A stretch of 64,000 bases of DNA from Gammaproteobacteria bacterium (GCA_026707045.1 JAPOXO010000006.1:18612-82611), one strand, 5' to 3'. Numbered from the stretch's first letter, positions 14,763 to 24,528 are shown. A program made the numbers and translations. The notes: generated by a model from the letters alone, not told the origin.

Positions 14763-16865
14763 ATGAAAGCAATCAACCGGCAATTCACTGAAATAATCAA
14801 CGGCAACAAGCAGTTCATAATTCCCGTGTTCCAACGAGACTTCAGCTGGACGCGAGAGCAATGGGCTCAGTTGTGGCGGGACGTATTACATGCGAGTGGA
14901 AATGAATCCAGCTCGCATTTTATGGGTTCGATCGTATACATCGGAGCCGATCTAGGTGCAGCCTTCACAAGTTGGTTGCTGATTGATGGTCAACAACGAC
15001 TGACCTCATTGACTCTCCTTATGGTCGCGTTGCGCGACCACATTCAAGACTCGAATTGGTCAGGCAGTGAGGACGGTCCCACTGCGGACAGAATTGATGC
15101 CTACTACCTGAAAAACATCCACGAGTCTGGAAAACGCAAGTACAAGCTTGTGCTACGTCGCAAGGACAACGCCACTCTTAAAACTCTGATTACTGGGCAA
15201 GAGCTGTCCGAACTTGAAGGTGGTCAGTCTGAATCGATTGTCGAAGCGTACAAATACTTCCGGAGAGTATTGGCTGAACCGTCGTGCAATCCAGAGTTTG
15301 TATATAAGGGGATAGCTCGTCTGAACATAGTTGACGTCACCCTTGATCGAGGTGTTGACAATCCGCAGCTTGTGTTTGAGAGCATGAACTCAACTGGAAT
15401 TGACCTGCGCCAAAGCGATTTGGTTAGGAACTACCTGCTGATGGATCTCGACGAGTCGGAACAAACACGGCTATATGACCAATACTGGAGCAAAATCGAG
15501 TCTTACTTCCGTACATCCGAAAGTGCATTGGACGGATTCCTGCGGGATTACATGGCGCTAGAGCAAAGACTGACACAGCCCATTAGGCTGGACCGCGTGT
15601 ACGCAGAGTTCAAGTCCTTTCGAATGGGCGACGTCGTGAACCCACTAGAGAAATTGCTAATCGATATGGTTCGTGTTGCACGAAGCTATGCCTCGTTCTT
15701 GGGAATCGCTTCAATGCAGCGTGAGCGGCTTGCTGAAGCTATGAGTCATATGCGGTCTCTCAACACGACCCAAGGTCTATTAATCATGCGCCTTTACGAC
15801 TTTCATCAGAAGGATTTGCTAGCTAGGAACGAGTTCATCAACGCCGTTGAACTGATCGAGAGTTATCTTTTGCGTCGGGCAGTGTTGGGACTGCAGACGC
15901 GAAGCTATTGGTCCGTATTTGCAAGAGTCGCTCACCTTCTGCATAAAGATTCAGTGTTTGAATCCTTGAAGGTTGAGTTAGCGAGACTACGAGGAACCTA
16001 CCGTTTCCCAAATGACGAAGAATTCAGGAGAGGTTTGAGAGAGCATGACCTCTATGGATTGCGTGTTTGCAAGCACATTCTCGACCGACTCGAAAACTCG
16101 GGCCAGCGAGAGAAAAGTCCCGTTCACAACTACTCGATTGAGCACATAATGCCTCAAGGAATCAATGGGTCACCAGATTGGCAAAGTATGCTAGGCTCTG
16201 ACTGGCGTGAATTGCACGAGACCCACTTACATCGTTTGGGCAATTTGACGCTGACTGCTTACAACAGCACCTATTCTAACCGGCCATTCGATGACAAGAA
16301 ATCCATTGAAGGAGGGTTCCGTCAAAGTGCAGTACGACTTAATCAAGATGTCAGAGACGAACAGAATTGGACGGCTGCTCAAATTGAAACACGTACAGAG
16401 CGACTAGCTGCGCAGGCACTGCAAGTTTGGCCCCACCATGGTGCCGACCAAGAGAGCATCCAGAAAGCAGATCTTCGGGACTTACGGAAGCGAGCCTCTG
16501 AGCGAAATGTGAGCGATCTGACCATGAGCGATAGAGTTAGACAGATACTCGACGAGGTCTTAAGAGCGACTGATGACATTGCTGATGTGATTAAGGTTAT
16601 TGAGCGTCGGTCTGTGAGCTGCTACGGACCGGAGTTCTTTGCTGAACTTATGCCTATGGGAAGCTCTGTAAGAGTGATTCTTCCCTTGGAATTTAGCGAT
16701 GCAATGGAGTCAGAAGGTACTACTGTTTACGATGCATCGACGTGGAAGTATGTACCGAACCGTGTGAACACTGATTGTAATCTCTTGGTAGATGTGTGGG
16801 GAATGGAAGGTGTTGCCGCAGTAATGCCTTCAATTCGCCAAGCACTGGATCAATCTCGTCAATAA
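14763..16865 (+). CDS. GmrSD-type DUF262/DUF1524 (HNH) nuclease, 700 aa
   Basis: Type IV restriction-like protein: an N-terminal DUF262 (ParB/Srx-like NTPase-nuclease) fused to a DUF1524 HNH-type domain, as in GmrSD, which cuts glucosylated or otherwise modified phage DNA. Seen: start MKAINRQFTEIINGNKQFII and VFQRDFSW, the hallmark LIDGQQRLTSLTLL, SMNSTGIDLRQSDLVRNYLL, then the HNH-like YSIEHIMPQ, HRLGNLTLTAYNS and NRPFDDKK. The last ~130 residues (IERRSVSCYGPEFFAELMP onward) look like a DUF5655-type tail often attached to DUF262 proteins. I start at ATG 14763 because the family begins here; the frame is open to 14562. Its position next to the motor-like operon suggests a defence island. Confidence 0.88.
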   Translation: MKAINRQFTEIINGNKQFIIPVFQRDFSWTREQWAQLWRDVLHASGNESSSHFMGSIVYIGADLGAAFTSWLLIDGQQRLTSLTLLMVALRDHIQDSNWSGSEDGPTADRIDAYYLKNIHESGKRKYKLVLRRKDNATLKTLITGQELSELEGGQSESIVEAYKYFRRVLAEPSCNPEFVYKGIARLNIVDVTLDRGVDNPQLVFESMNSTGIDLRQSDLVRNYLLMDLDESEQTRLYDQYWSKIESYFRTSESALDGFLRDYMALEQRLTQPIRLDRVYAEFKSFRMGDVVNPLEKLLIDMVRVARSYASFLGIASMQRERLAEAMSHMRSLNTTQGLLIMRLYDFHQKDLLARNEFINAVELIESYLLRRAVLGLQTRSYWSVFARVAHLLHKDSVFESLKVELARLRGTYRFPNDEEFRRGLREHDLYGLRVCKHILDRLENSGQREKSPVHNYSIEHIMPQGINGSPDWQSMLGSDWRELHETHLHRLGNLTLTAYNSTYSNRPFDDKKSIEGGFRQSAVRLNQDVRDEQNWTAAQIETRTERLAAQALQVWPHHGADQESIQKADLRDLRKRASERNVSDLTMSDRVRQILDEVLRATDDIADVIKVIERRSVSCYGPEFFAELMPMGSSVRVILPLEFSDAMESEGTTVYDASTWKYVPNRVNTDCNLLVDVWGMEGVAAVMPSIRQALDQSRQ

Positions 16866-16915
16866 ACGCACGAGGAACTGACCAGCTTTCTCTTACAGAA
16901 GGTCTGGATGTAGTT

Positions 16916-17140
16916 TTAAACGACGAGGGACTCGTCCCTGACTAAGTGGAGTCGGATAACACTTGGCACATCTTTCTCTTCAAAGTGACACAAGACAGCG
17001 TCTCGAACCATCTCCTTTAGATCGTTCCAATTGTCCCCTTGGGTGAAAACACTGTGACCAAGTGCTCGGGCGTTGTAGCCACCTTCAAGGGCTTCAGCTA
17101 CTTCGAAAATGATCTCACTTGTCGTCGGTGACTCTCTCAT
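16916..17140 (-). CDS. Small HicB-like protein (orphan antitoxin-type), 74 aa
   Basis: Short protein with the partial HicB fold: TSEIIFEVAEALEGGYNARA, LGHSVFTQGDNWNDLKEMVR, DAVLCHFEEKDVPSVIRLHL. This type is often mislabelled 2-oxoisovalerate dehydrogenase in databases and in many genomes sits beside a HicA mRNA-interferase gene. Here no HicA follows: only 50 bp separate its stop from the convergent nuclease gene, and nothing HicA-like lies upstream. I use ATG 17140, which has AGGAAAG upstream; a longer frame from 17245 starts in poor sequence. Function: probable antitoxin-like regulator without its toxin. Confidence 0.65.
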   Translation of the reverse strand: MRESPTTSEIIFEVAEALEGGYNARALGHSVFTQGDNWNDLKEMVRDAVLCHFEEKDVPSVIRLHLVRDESLVV

Positions 17141-17335
17141 CGAATGTTCTTTCCTGCAGAATTTGTCACATGACCTGTTGTCCGTCAATTGTTCCAAAAT
17201 TGCTTCACAATCACTCCGTGGCTCAAGCAGAATATTTTGCTCCAATTGCCGTCTGATTCTTGCATTTGATGTAGTTTGTAGAAATATCGGCTGAATCTGA
17301 TTTCGTAGCCGATCTTCAAACTAACTCGGACTTGG

Positions 17336-18172
17336 TCAGAAGCCCTTGAATTTCGCATCGCGTTTCTCGCGAAAGGCTTGAGCTCCCTCGCGACCGTCCC
17401 ACGACATTCCAACAAGTGGAATTGCGGATTCAGACCATTGCATGGCCGTGTCAAAATCCATGTTTGCGGTCCTCACCGCCAAGAGTTTGCCAATTTTCTG
17501 TCCAATTGGCGGTCCCGCTTCGATTTCGAGAGCCAATTCCATAGTGCGTCCTTCTAGTTTTTCCGGCTCGACTAGATAGTTGGAAAAGCCTGCTTCGTGG
17601 GCCTCTTCGGCACTCATAAACCGTCCAGTCATCATGAGTTCCATCGCCTTGCGCCAACCGACCACTTTGGGCAGCGACCAGAAACCGCCTAAGTCCGCAT
17701 AGAGTCCTCGTTTCACATACGCAACTTGGAATCGAGCTGCAGTTGAAACAACGGCAAGATCGCAGTGGCTTGCAAGATCAAATCCAGCGCCAACGCATGG
17801 ACCATTGACCATAGCAATAATCGGCACTTCCATCCGTCGCAGGGCGATGTAGGTCTCCGTTTCATGCCTGAAATTGAGACGGTATCCTTCGATGTCCGCT
17901 GTACCAGCTTCGTCCAGTCCTTCTGGCCTCGGATCAGGATTTGGGTTTGCTGCCCCGCTGAAGTCCATGCCAGCGCAGAATCCACGTCCAGCACCTGTAA
18001 TCACTATGCAGCGTATCGTTCGGTCAAATCGCGCATGGAACAAGATTTCGCGCATTTCCTTGAGTAAAGGAAACGTCAATGCATTGAGTTTATGAGGACG
18101 ATTGAGCGTCAGCCAGAGAATTCCGTTCGCTTCGCCTCTGCGTTCTTGGAGAATAGGTTGTTCGTCCGACAT
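17336..18172 (-). CDS. Enoyl-CoA hydratase/isomerase (crotonase) family protein, 278 aa
   Basis: Crotonase-fold enzyme acting on acyl-CoA, likely in fatty- or aromatic-acid degradation. Seen: LNRPHKLNALTFPLLKEM, oxyanion-hole segments ITGAGRGFCAGMDFSG and VNGPCVGAGFDLASHCDLAV, and the catalytic-loop GLYADLGGFWSLPKVVG. Asp occupies the place where hydratases often carry Glu, so isomerase or hydrolase activity is possible. The length is normal. The start ATG at 18172 is followed directly by SDEQPILQER. Downstream on the same strand lies the HicB-like gene, about 195 bp away and probably separate. The precise reaction cannot be read from the sequence. Confidence 0.85.
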   Translation of the reverse strand: MSDEQPILQERRGEANGILWLTLNRPHKLNALTFPLLKEMREILFHARFDRTIRCIVITGAGRGFCAGMDFSGAANPNPDPRPEGLDEAGTADIEGYRLNFRHETETYIALRRMEVPIIAMVNGPCVGAGFDLASHCDLAVVSTAARFQVAYVKRGLYADLGGFWSLPKVVGWRKAMELMMTGRFMSAEEAHEAGFSNYLVEPEKLEGRTMELALEIEAGPPIGQKIGKLLAVRTANMDFDTAMQWSESAIPLVGMSWDGREGAQAFREKRDAKFKGF

Positions 18173-18564
18173 GGGAATTGTCCGAAGTACTGATGGAGTG
18201 CTTATCGTACTGATTCGGTGCGGAAACTAGATGACATCTGATTATCATGTACAATAAACACTGTTTATAAATATAGTTTAGTTGTCAGAGAGCAACATCT
18301 GGATTACTAGGATGCGTAACGGAAAGACGCAGATAAAGTTAGGTTCATGACCTAGATGTATCGGTTCTTCAGATAGAGACGTGCTGTTGCAATTTGTCGA
18401 GACAACCTCGACTCGGTGATCCATCGATTTCCCAAATAGGTGCCGAAATTTAGTTGATAGTACGTCGTGAAGCTCGGTGGCTCTCATGTCGAGCGTCTCT
18501 TGGATCTTCTTAGACAACACTAGCTGATGACAAACAACTGACTTTACATTAGGAGAAACACATC
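18173..18564. other. Divergent intergenic region, no firm gene
   Basis: A minus-strand frame at 18278-18520 (80 codons) has no recognisable motif and no clear ribosome site, so I do not call it. An AT-rich stretch with ATAATT/TATAAATA-like sequence near 18250-18285 could hold promoters for the flanking divergent genes. An AGGAGAAACACATC leader ends at the protease start 18565. Confidence 0.4.
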
Positions 18565-19569
18565 ATGTATTCAGAAAGAAAAAACCATTTCAGGGAACTG
18601 GAGAATGCTCGAAATTCAAAGGTTCTTCTCTATGTAACGGGTGACCGGCCCGGATGGGAAACCCAAGTATCTTCAGAAGCTTTCGACCCCTTTGTCGACC
18701 ATCTAGACAAGATGGGTGTGGTTGATCGTATTAGCTTGGTTCTCTATACCCGAGGTGGGGACCCGCTTGCGGGCTGGAGCATTGTCAATCTTGTCAAACA
18801 GTTTTGTAGCGAACTCGAGGTCATCATTCCTCATAAGTGTCATAGTACGGGTACTTTGATTGCCCTTGGAGCCCGGAAGATCCTAATGACGAAACAAGCT
18901 ACATTAGGGTCGATTGATCCCAGCGTAGATACACCGCTAAATCCGCAAATCGAAGGGGCGCCGCTTGAGTCACGTGTTCCTGTGAGTGTTGAAGGAATTC
19001 AAGGATTCATCACCTTGGCAAGAAAGGAGTTGGGACTCAAAGGTGAGGCGGGTTTGGCCAAGATTTTGATGAATCTGTCAAAGCAAGTGCATCCTTTGGT
19101 GCTAGGTCAAGCGATTCGAATACGAGAATTGATTCCAAGGTTGGCCCGCCGATTAATCGTCGATCAAGTCTCAAACTTGGACAAGATCGAAGAGCTGATC
19201 AACTTCCTTACATCGGAGTCGGGAAGTCACGACTACACGATTAGTCGACCAGAGGGTCGCGAGCTAGGTCTAAACATCGAGTCACCCAACGATACGCTTT
19301 ACGAAACTATCAAAAGTCTATATGATGATTTTCGGAACGAGCTTCAACTGAACGTAGGCTTTGACCAAGGTGCCGCTGTGGGGCAAGAAAACACAAGGTC
19401 GTACGAGATCAAACGCGCGTTAGTTGAGAGCTTTGCTGGAGGATCACATTACTTTGTGAGTGAGGGAACTTTCTCGAGAATTTTGGTCAATACACCGGAA
19501 GGACAACAGCCTGGCACTCGTGACGAACGCACATTCGAGGGGTGGAGAAGAATTGCATGTGGAGTTTAG
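18565..19569 (+). CDS. ClpP-fold serine protease of the SDH/serine dehydrogenase proteinase family, 334 aa
   Basis: Cytosolic ClpP/SppA-like protease related to the serine dehydrogenase proteinase family (PF01972). Seen: LYVTGDRPGWETQ, the oxyanion strand SLVLYTRGGDPLAGW, the nucleophile segment HKCHSTGTLIALGARKI (Ser 94), then GSIDPSVDTPLNPQ, which follows the usual 'lGsIdPq' motif of the family. The C-terminal half (about 200-334) is helical and carries SHDYTISRPEGRELGLNI. A clear AGGAGA ribosome site precedes the ATG. It stands alone. Since such proteases also occur in defence islands, proximity to the nuclease/motor locus may matter, but four kilobases and a metabolic gene intervene. Confidence 0.8.
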   Translation: MYSERKNHFRELENARNSKVLLYVTGDRPGWETQVSSEAFDPFVDHLDKMGVVDRISLVLYTRGGDPLAGWSIVNLVKQFCSELEVIIPHKCHSTGTLIALGARKILMTKQATLGSIDPSVDTPLNPQIEGAPLESRVPVSVEGIQGFITLARKELGLKGEAGLAKILMNLSKQVHPLVLGQAIRIRELIPRLARRLIVDQVSNLDKIEELINFLTSESGSHDYTISRPEGRELGLNIESPNDTLYETIKSLYDDFRNELQLNVGFDQGAAVGQENTRSYEIKRALVESFAGGSHYFVSEGTFSRILVNTPEGQQPGTRDERTFEGWRRIACGV

Positions 19570-19983
19570 ATTCAAGGACTGACGCGAGCCACATTGTTCC
19601 AAGAAAGAGAACAGGGGCGTTCCCTGGAGTCGTATTTACGTCAGCTAAACCTGATTGCCTCTCAAGCATCATCAAGAATCGGACGGTGGTTGATAGAAAT
19701 ATAACACTACTGAAAGACCTAAACTATAGTCCGAATCAATCGACCCCTATCGAAGGCGACCAGCCCTCGAATTAGCTTTAAGCACAAGACGTACTCGTAG
19801 TAGCTGGATTGTTCATAGTCTGGCTCTGAATCCATCGGTCAAACTGTCGGACACCTTCGCATCGCGAATAAGTGCAGATGGCATCGCAAACCAGTGGTTT
19901 GACCTGGGATCCAGTCAGCTTTCGCTGATATTCAGTCGAGAGTGCGTCGGTTGAAAGGAACCGTTGTATAAAACTCGGATCAA
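19570..19983. other. Intergenic stretch without a gene
   Basis: About 410 bp follow the protease gene. Short frames here (for example 19542-19775) overlap the end of the protease in another phase and show no protein-like pattern. I see no hairpin with a T tract and no repeat. Confidence 0.4.
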
Positions 19984-20607
19984 TTGACTATTTCGGAAAC
20001 TGTAGAGGTGTTTACGACTATTACGAACAACCGAATCGCAGTTGTTGCCTACATCGTTCTAGTTTGTGTCACCTCAGGCTACACATGGGCATGCAGTTGT
20101 GGATCAGGCTCAAGTCATGAAGTCGCAATTAGCAAGAGATTCAATTCAACGGACGTTGTGTTTACTGGCATCGTGGAGAGCATAAAGGAGGCACCGGAGA
20201 ACTATACGGAGGTATGGGAATTTGAAGACGAAGAAGACTGGGTGATTCCTGCAGTCGAAGTGCGAATCAATGTCGAAGATGGATGGAAGGGCAAGCTAGA
20301 GAAACAGGTTGCGGTGTACACGATGGATCACAGGTCGAACAACTGCGGCTACGACTTTAAGGAAAAAGGCAGATATACGGTGTTTGCGAATTTCAAAAAA
20401 AACAGCGAGCAAGAAGAGAGCGATGACAGTAATTCCTATCTTTGGACAAGTTGGTGTCATCACAACATAGACTTCAGCGAAGTCGAAGACGAGAACGAGG
20501 ACCGGCTCAAAGAGCTATTTGAAGAGCTCAAGATTGAGCACGAGCAATCCGAAGATGAGCCTGAGGATTTAGCCAATGACAAGGAAGAGAGCAGTACACC
20601 GCTATAA
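19984..20607 (+). CDS. Secreted TIMP/netrin (NTR)-like protein, 207 aa
   Basis: Export signal (IAVVAYIVLVCVTSGYTWA) followed at once by CSCG, so the mature protein would begin with Cys-x-Cys as eukaryotic TIMPs do. The NTR-like pattern continues: FNSTDVVFTGIVESI, VNVEDGWKGK-type strand, NNCGYDF (Cys), YTVFANF and SWCHHN (Cys). The tail is strongly acidic. TIMP-type NTR domains insert the N-terminal Cys into metalloprotease zinc sites; whether this one does is inference. TTG start with weak ribosome site. It is the lone sixth relative of the five-gene array at 45.4-48.5 kb, sharing signal-CxC, DVVF.G.V, WKG, CG..F, Y.VFA and WC..N. Confidence 0.65.
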   Translation: MTISETVEVFTTITNNRIAVVAYIVLVCVTSGYTWACSCGSGSSHEVAISKRFNSTDVVFTGIVESIKEAPENYTEVWEFEDEEDWVIPAVEVRINVEDGWKGKLEKQVAVYTMDHRSNNCGYDFKEKGRYTVFANFKKNSEQEESDDSNSYLWTSWCHHNIDFSEVEDENEDRLKELFEELKIEHEQSEDEPEDLANDKEESSTPL

Positions 20608-20754
20608 ACAGACTCATTAGCGTACTTGTCTGATCCATAGTTCTTGCATCGAGAAATCTGTTGTGTGCACAAACCTCCGCGACGAACCTCAAGGTTTGCT
20701 CGACAAAAGCCTACAAAACTTCGTTAAGTTAAGCCGCCTCCCAACAAGCAAAGA

Positions 20755-21537
20755 ATGGGTAGCAAATTGACAGAATCCATACAAAAACACCAAAGTCTCA
20801 ATCGAGCAGCGTGGGACACGAAAGCCGAGGAATATTCCGACCCGGCAGAGTCCAAGTGGGCATCGGGCGAGCCTGTCTGGGGAATATGGGAATTGCCGAA
20901 CAAATCGGTTCCGATGCTGCCCGAAAACCTGTCTGGACGACGGTGTCTGGAAATTGGTTGCGGTACTGCTTATGTAGCCTCATGGATGGCCAAGCGTGGC
21001 GGCGAGGTCTACGCCTTAGATCCTACCCGAACTCAGTTGGAAACCGCCGCAAGACTTCAATCTCAACATCAAGTGCCAATTACTTTGATTGAGTCATTTG
21101 GTGAGAGTCTGCCGTTTGCCGACGAGAGCTTCGACTTCGTGATTTCAGAGTACGGAGCTTCTCTTTGGGCCGATCCCTATCAGTGGGTACCGGAAGCGTC
21201 GCGTGTGCTTACAAAGGGAGGTTCTTTGATCTTCATGACCTGCCATCCGATTTCGCAACTTTGTTGTCCCGAACAGCCAGATCTGCGAAATGGCACCAAC
21301 TTGCTACGCCCGTATCTTGGAATGTATGAATTGCGTTGGTCTGATCCGCCAACTGTTGAATTTCAGCTTCCTCACGGAAAATGGATTGAATTGCTGAGGT
21401 CTTGCGGCTTTGAGGTCGAGTCTCTGCTGGAACTCGGAGCCCCTGAAGGTGCAACGAGCCGCTATGTCTGGGCAGATGAGAATTGGGCTCGATCGTGGCC
21501 GACTGAGGAAGTCTGGTTTGCCCGGAAGAAACTTTGA
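20755..21537 (+). CDS. Class I SAM-dependent methyltransferase, 260 aa
   Basis: Small-molecule methyltransferase of the Methyltransf_11/25 type. Motif I is LEIGCGTAYVASWMAKRG (about residue 63), the acidic end of strand 2 lies in VYALDPTRTQL, and motif post-I/II reads FADESFDFVISEYGASLW, followed by EASRVLTKGGSLIFMT. The N-terminal helix carries the typical LNRAAWDTKAEEYSD. Length normal, cytosolic. It sits alone between the NTR-like gene and the convergent CoA-transferase. No substrate can be inferred. Confidence 0.85.
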   Translation: MGSKLTESIQKHQSLNRAAWDTKAEEYSDPAESKWASGEPVWGIWELPNKSVPMLPENLSGRRCLEIGCGTAYVASWMAKRGGEVYALDPTRTQLETAARLQSQHQVPITLIESFGESLPFADESFDFVISEYGASLWADPYQWVPEASRVLTKGGSLIFMTCHPISQLCCPEQPDLRNGTNLLRPYLGMYELRWSDPPTVEFQLPHGKWIELLRSCGFEVESLLELGAPEGATSRYVWADENWARSWPTEEVWFARKKL

Positions 21538-21564
21538 AGCACTGAGGTTCTTTCAGCCTTGCAA

Positions 21565-23943
21565 CTATATTCTAGTCGTACCCGTAATACCTTTTTCTTC
21601 AAGTACGCGGTATTCCTCTTCAGTGATTCCCAATTCCTCATTGAGAACTTCGAAGCTGTGTTGACCAAAACAGGGTGAATGCCGAATCTCGCCTTTTTCA
21701 GTTGACCCAAATACCCATGGATTGGTGGGCATGAAGTGTGTTCCCGATTCGGGATGATCAACCGCTCTCAGAAAGTCGCGAAAAGCAAACTGTGTGGAAG
21801 GATTGCGGTAGACCTCTAGAAATCCAGGGACCCTGCAGGAAATTGCCCCAATCTCGTGCAACATCGAAACGGCTTTCATCATGCGTTCACCCCCTACCCA
21901 CGTCGAGACTACTTCATCCAAATCCGATTCGTGCTGTTTTCGGCCGACAGCATTCTCGAACCGCTGATCGGAAAGTCCGATGGCCTCCGCGAATCGGGAG
22001 AAGACATCATCTTCTTCTATGGAAATTGCTATCCAGTGTTCGTCTTGAGTCTGATAGATTCCGTAGGGTGCAATTTGGGGATGCTTGTTACCCACGGGTT
22101 CCCGAATTCGGCCGTTAGCGCTGCATTCCATAATTGCATCGCCCATTTGCACTGCTACCGATTCGATCATGGAGAGGTCTATGCGTTGACCCTCACCCGT
22201 TTTCTCTCGGTGGTGAAGCGCAGCTAGGATAGTACCCGCAAAGTAGTAGCCAGAAATAGGATCTGGGATAAGTCCGCCCGTGTTTTGTGCCTTGTCCCCC
22301 TTATATCCGTGAATGGAAGACAACCCTGCCATCGGCTCGGTGGTTGCTCCATTTGCGGGATACTCAGCAAGTGGACCGGTGCGGCCGTAGCCCGATAGCG
22401 AAGCAAAGATGATGTCGGGTCGTTTCTCACGCAGAGTTTCCAGAGTCACTCCCCACTTAGTCATGACGTGAGGACTGAAGTTGTCCGCCAGAATGTCAAA
22501 CTTCGGGATTAGCCTCCAAAAGATCTCCATTCCTTCTGGTTGGGATACATCCAAAGTAATGGCACGCTTGTTGAGATTTACAGTGTTGTACATCCCATTT
22601 GTATTGAGCCGGTTTTGAGCGATATCGGGATCTCTCACCCCAGGTGGCACGGGTGCTCCAGCTCCTCTCCACACATCCGGTCGCTTGCGAGACTCTACCT
22701 GAACGACATCAGCTCCCAAGAGAGAAAGGAGCTGAGTCGCGAACGTGCCTGACCATGCTCCTGTAAAGCAAAGTACACGAATACCGTGAAGGGGGAGTTG
22801 ATTGTTGGGTTGCTTCGAAACGACTTCGCGTTTTCGTTGCTCAATCTGGCTCGAGTGCTGTCCGCGCCGTGGAGCGTCTCGTGTCTTCTGCCAGGGAGTA
22901 GCGGAGAGTCTTGCAGGTGCTCCGGGAGCAACGAGGCTCTTTCCATTGGATTTTGCGTCAAGAATGAACTCCCGAGCTTGCAAGTGCTCACTATCAATGA
23001 GTTCCTGGGTGTTCTGTACTACTCCCGATATGCAGCGTCTCTCGGCGAGTCCGTGAAACACATCCCACTTGTCTCGGTTGACTAGCACTTTCTCCAATCC
23101 GTCGCGAACAGGTCTCGTGTCTTTCTGATGCCTCCCAAACGTCGAAACAAAGTCGGGATGCTCGGCAATTTCAGGCAACTCCAGAAAATGAAACGCACTC
23201 GTCCATTGAGCCCAATCTCCATAGCCGAAATTCAAATGTCCATTTCTTGCACGCCACAATGGCCCCGCTCGGTCTCGTGTTCGGGGACCGTTGGGACCGT
23301 GTGCCATTCGGTTCTCGCCACCGATGAAAAGTCCTACCTCAGCCCAAGGAGCGCAAGTACACGCCATCGCCTCATCTTCACTGACATCTACGACCTCTCC
23401 GTGCCCAGTACGACGAGACTTGAACAATGCAGCAGACGCTCCTACAAATCCCGCCACACCTGAAATGTAGCCTGTTTGATTGTGAGGCAACTGTAAAGGC
23501 TCATGATCGATGCATTGATTGATAGCGCACCAGCCGGACCGCGCACATGCTGTGAGATTGTTGCCTGGGAGACTTGAAATGGGTCCCTCGAGTCCGTGAG
23601 GAGTTATCGAGAGATGAATGGCACCTGAAGGTAACGACTCGAGCTCGGCAGGAAGTTCAATGGATGTAGTAACTACCACATCCGCACTTGCGATCAACTC
23701 GCGAAGATCGGAATCGACCTTAAGAACGGAACGTTTATTCCAATTCACGTAGGCGTGCAAGAGCGAGTTTTCGACACCAGGTTCATCGCCTACGAATGGG
23801 GGCTCATTGCGTAATGGGTGACCATCCTCGTCTTCCACGAGGATCACTTCCGCACCGAAGTCTCCAAACAGTCTCGCCGCCCACGCTCCTGACAGCCGAT
23901 TGGAGAGATCTAGTACTCGTATGTCTTCAAAGGCTTGCGCCAC
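21565..23943 (-). CDS. Double-domain CaiB/BaiF family III CoA-transferase, 792 aa
   Basis: Two family III CoA-transferase domains in one chain. Domain 1 (about 1-375) opens with FEDIRVLDLSNRLSGAWAAR and LFGDFGAEVILVED; domain 2 (about 390-792) opens with LHGIRVLCFTGAWSGTFATQ and LLGADVVQVE. The catalytic Asp of the family is present in domain 2 (LIPDPISGYYFAGT), but the matching place in domain 1 (NQTGYISGVAGF) lacks it, so the first half is probably structural or substrate-shaping. Such enzymes move CoA between carboxylic acids, typically for carnitine, bile-acid or aromatic-acid catabolism. Single gene; substrate unknown. Confidence 0.85.
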   Translation of the reverse strand: MAQAFEDIRVLDLSNRLSGAWAARLFGDFGAEVILVEDEDGHPLRNEPPFVGDEPGVENSLLHAYVNWNKRSVLKVDSDLRELIASADVVVTTSIELPAELESLPSGAIHLSITPHGLEGPISSLPGNNLTACARSGWCAINQCIDHEPLQLPHNQTGYISGVAGFVGASAALFKSRRTGHGEVVDVSEDEAMACTCAPWAEVGLFIGGENRMAHGPNGPRTRDRAGPLWRARNGHLNFGYGDWAQWTSAFHFLELPEIAEHPDFVSTFGRHQKDTRPVRDGLEKVLVNRDKWDVFHGLAERRCISGVVQNTQELIDSEHLQAREFILDAKSNGKSLVAPGAPARLSATPWQKTRDAPRRGQHSSQIEQRKREVVSKQPNNQLPLHGIRVLCFTGAWSGTFATQLLSLLGADVVQVESRKRPDVWRGAGAPVPPGVRDPDIAQNRLNTNGMYNTVNLNKRAITLDVSQPEGMEIFWRLIPKFDILADNFSPHVMTKWGVTLETLREKRPDIIFASLSGYGRTGPLAEYPANGATTEPMAGLSSIHGYKGDKAQNTGGLIPDPISGYYFAGTILAALHHREKTGEGQRIDLSMIESVAVQMGDAIMECSANGRIREPVGNKHPQIAPYGIYQTQDEHWIAISIEEDDVFSRFAEAIGLSDQRFENAVGRKQHESDLDEVVSTWVGGERMMKAVSMLHEIGAISCRVPGFLEVYRNPSTQFAFRDFLRAVDHPESGTHFMPTNPWVFGSTEKGEIRHSPCFGQHSFEVLNEELGITEEEYRVLEEKGITGTTRI

Positions 23944-24148
23944 GTCCTAAGAAATCCAGCAACTAAGAAGCGGAGCTCGAAACATTCGTTTGTTCGATAC
24001 TGAAAGTGGGAGATTCTAAGTTACTGAGATTTTCGAGTAATTGAGAATGGTTGAATTCGACCGTTAATGAGAGTGACACACAATTCAGATGACTGCGGGT
24101 TAGTAGCTTATTGTAGATACAATGTAGCTATAAATTGGAATACCAACA

Positions 24149-24406
24149 ATGAGCAAAGACGCAGTAGTACGAGCCCGTATTGACTCTAGGACAAAAGAGC
24201 TAGCCTCTGAAGTGCTTCAAGCCATGGGATTGTCTCTGTCAGACGCGGTTCGCCTTTTGTTAATTCGGGTGGCCGAGGAAAAGCAAATTCCGTTCAATGT
24301 CCAAATACCAAATCCCACCACCTTGGACGCGATGAAGGAACTACGCGATGGAAAGGGTCAACGATTTAGCAATGCGGATGAATTGTTTCGAGACCTGGAC
24401 ACATGA
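24149..24406 (+). CDS. RelB/DinJ-family antitoxin, apparently orphan, 85 aa
   Basis: Ribbon-helix-helix antitoxin: VVRARIDSRTKELASEVLQA and MGLSLSDAVRLLLIRVAEEK are the DinJ/RelB DNA-binding half; the remainder (PNPTTLDAMKELRDGKGQRF) is the toxin-wrapping half. Its stop overlaps an ATG (ATGA at 24403-24406), as in RelBE operons. The frame that starts there encodes only 22 residues (MTFYVRFVYHNS...) and does not resemble RelE/YafQ, so the toxin seems lost or never present. DNA binding probably autoregulates; no clear operator seen in the upstream AT-rich TATTGTAGATACAATG. Confidence 0.8.
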   Translation: MSKDAVVRARIDSRTKELASEVLQAMGLSLSDAVRLLLIRVAEEKQIPFNVQIPNPTTLDAMKELRDGKGQRFSNADELFRDLDT

Positions 24407-24528
24407 CGTTCTACGTTCGGTTCGTTTATCACAATTCAAGTGCAAGGATTAAAGTGAAGATGGTCAGCTAGAGTGCTCTGTCGAGTATCAATTAGCTCGA
24501 ACTCTACATGGCAATTGGTCAGCTTGAA

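Noticed and set aside
18278..18520. 80-codon minus-strand frame between crotonase and protease genes
   Set aside because: No ribosome site, no motif and an implausible composition; left as intergenic.
24403..24471. 22-codon frame overlapping the RelB-like stop as a toxin
   Set aside because: Too short and without RelE/YafQ similarity; at most a remnant.
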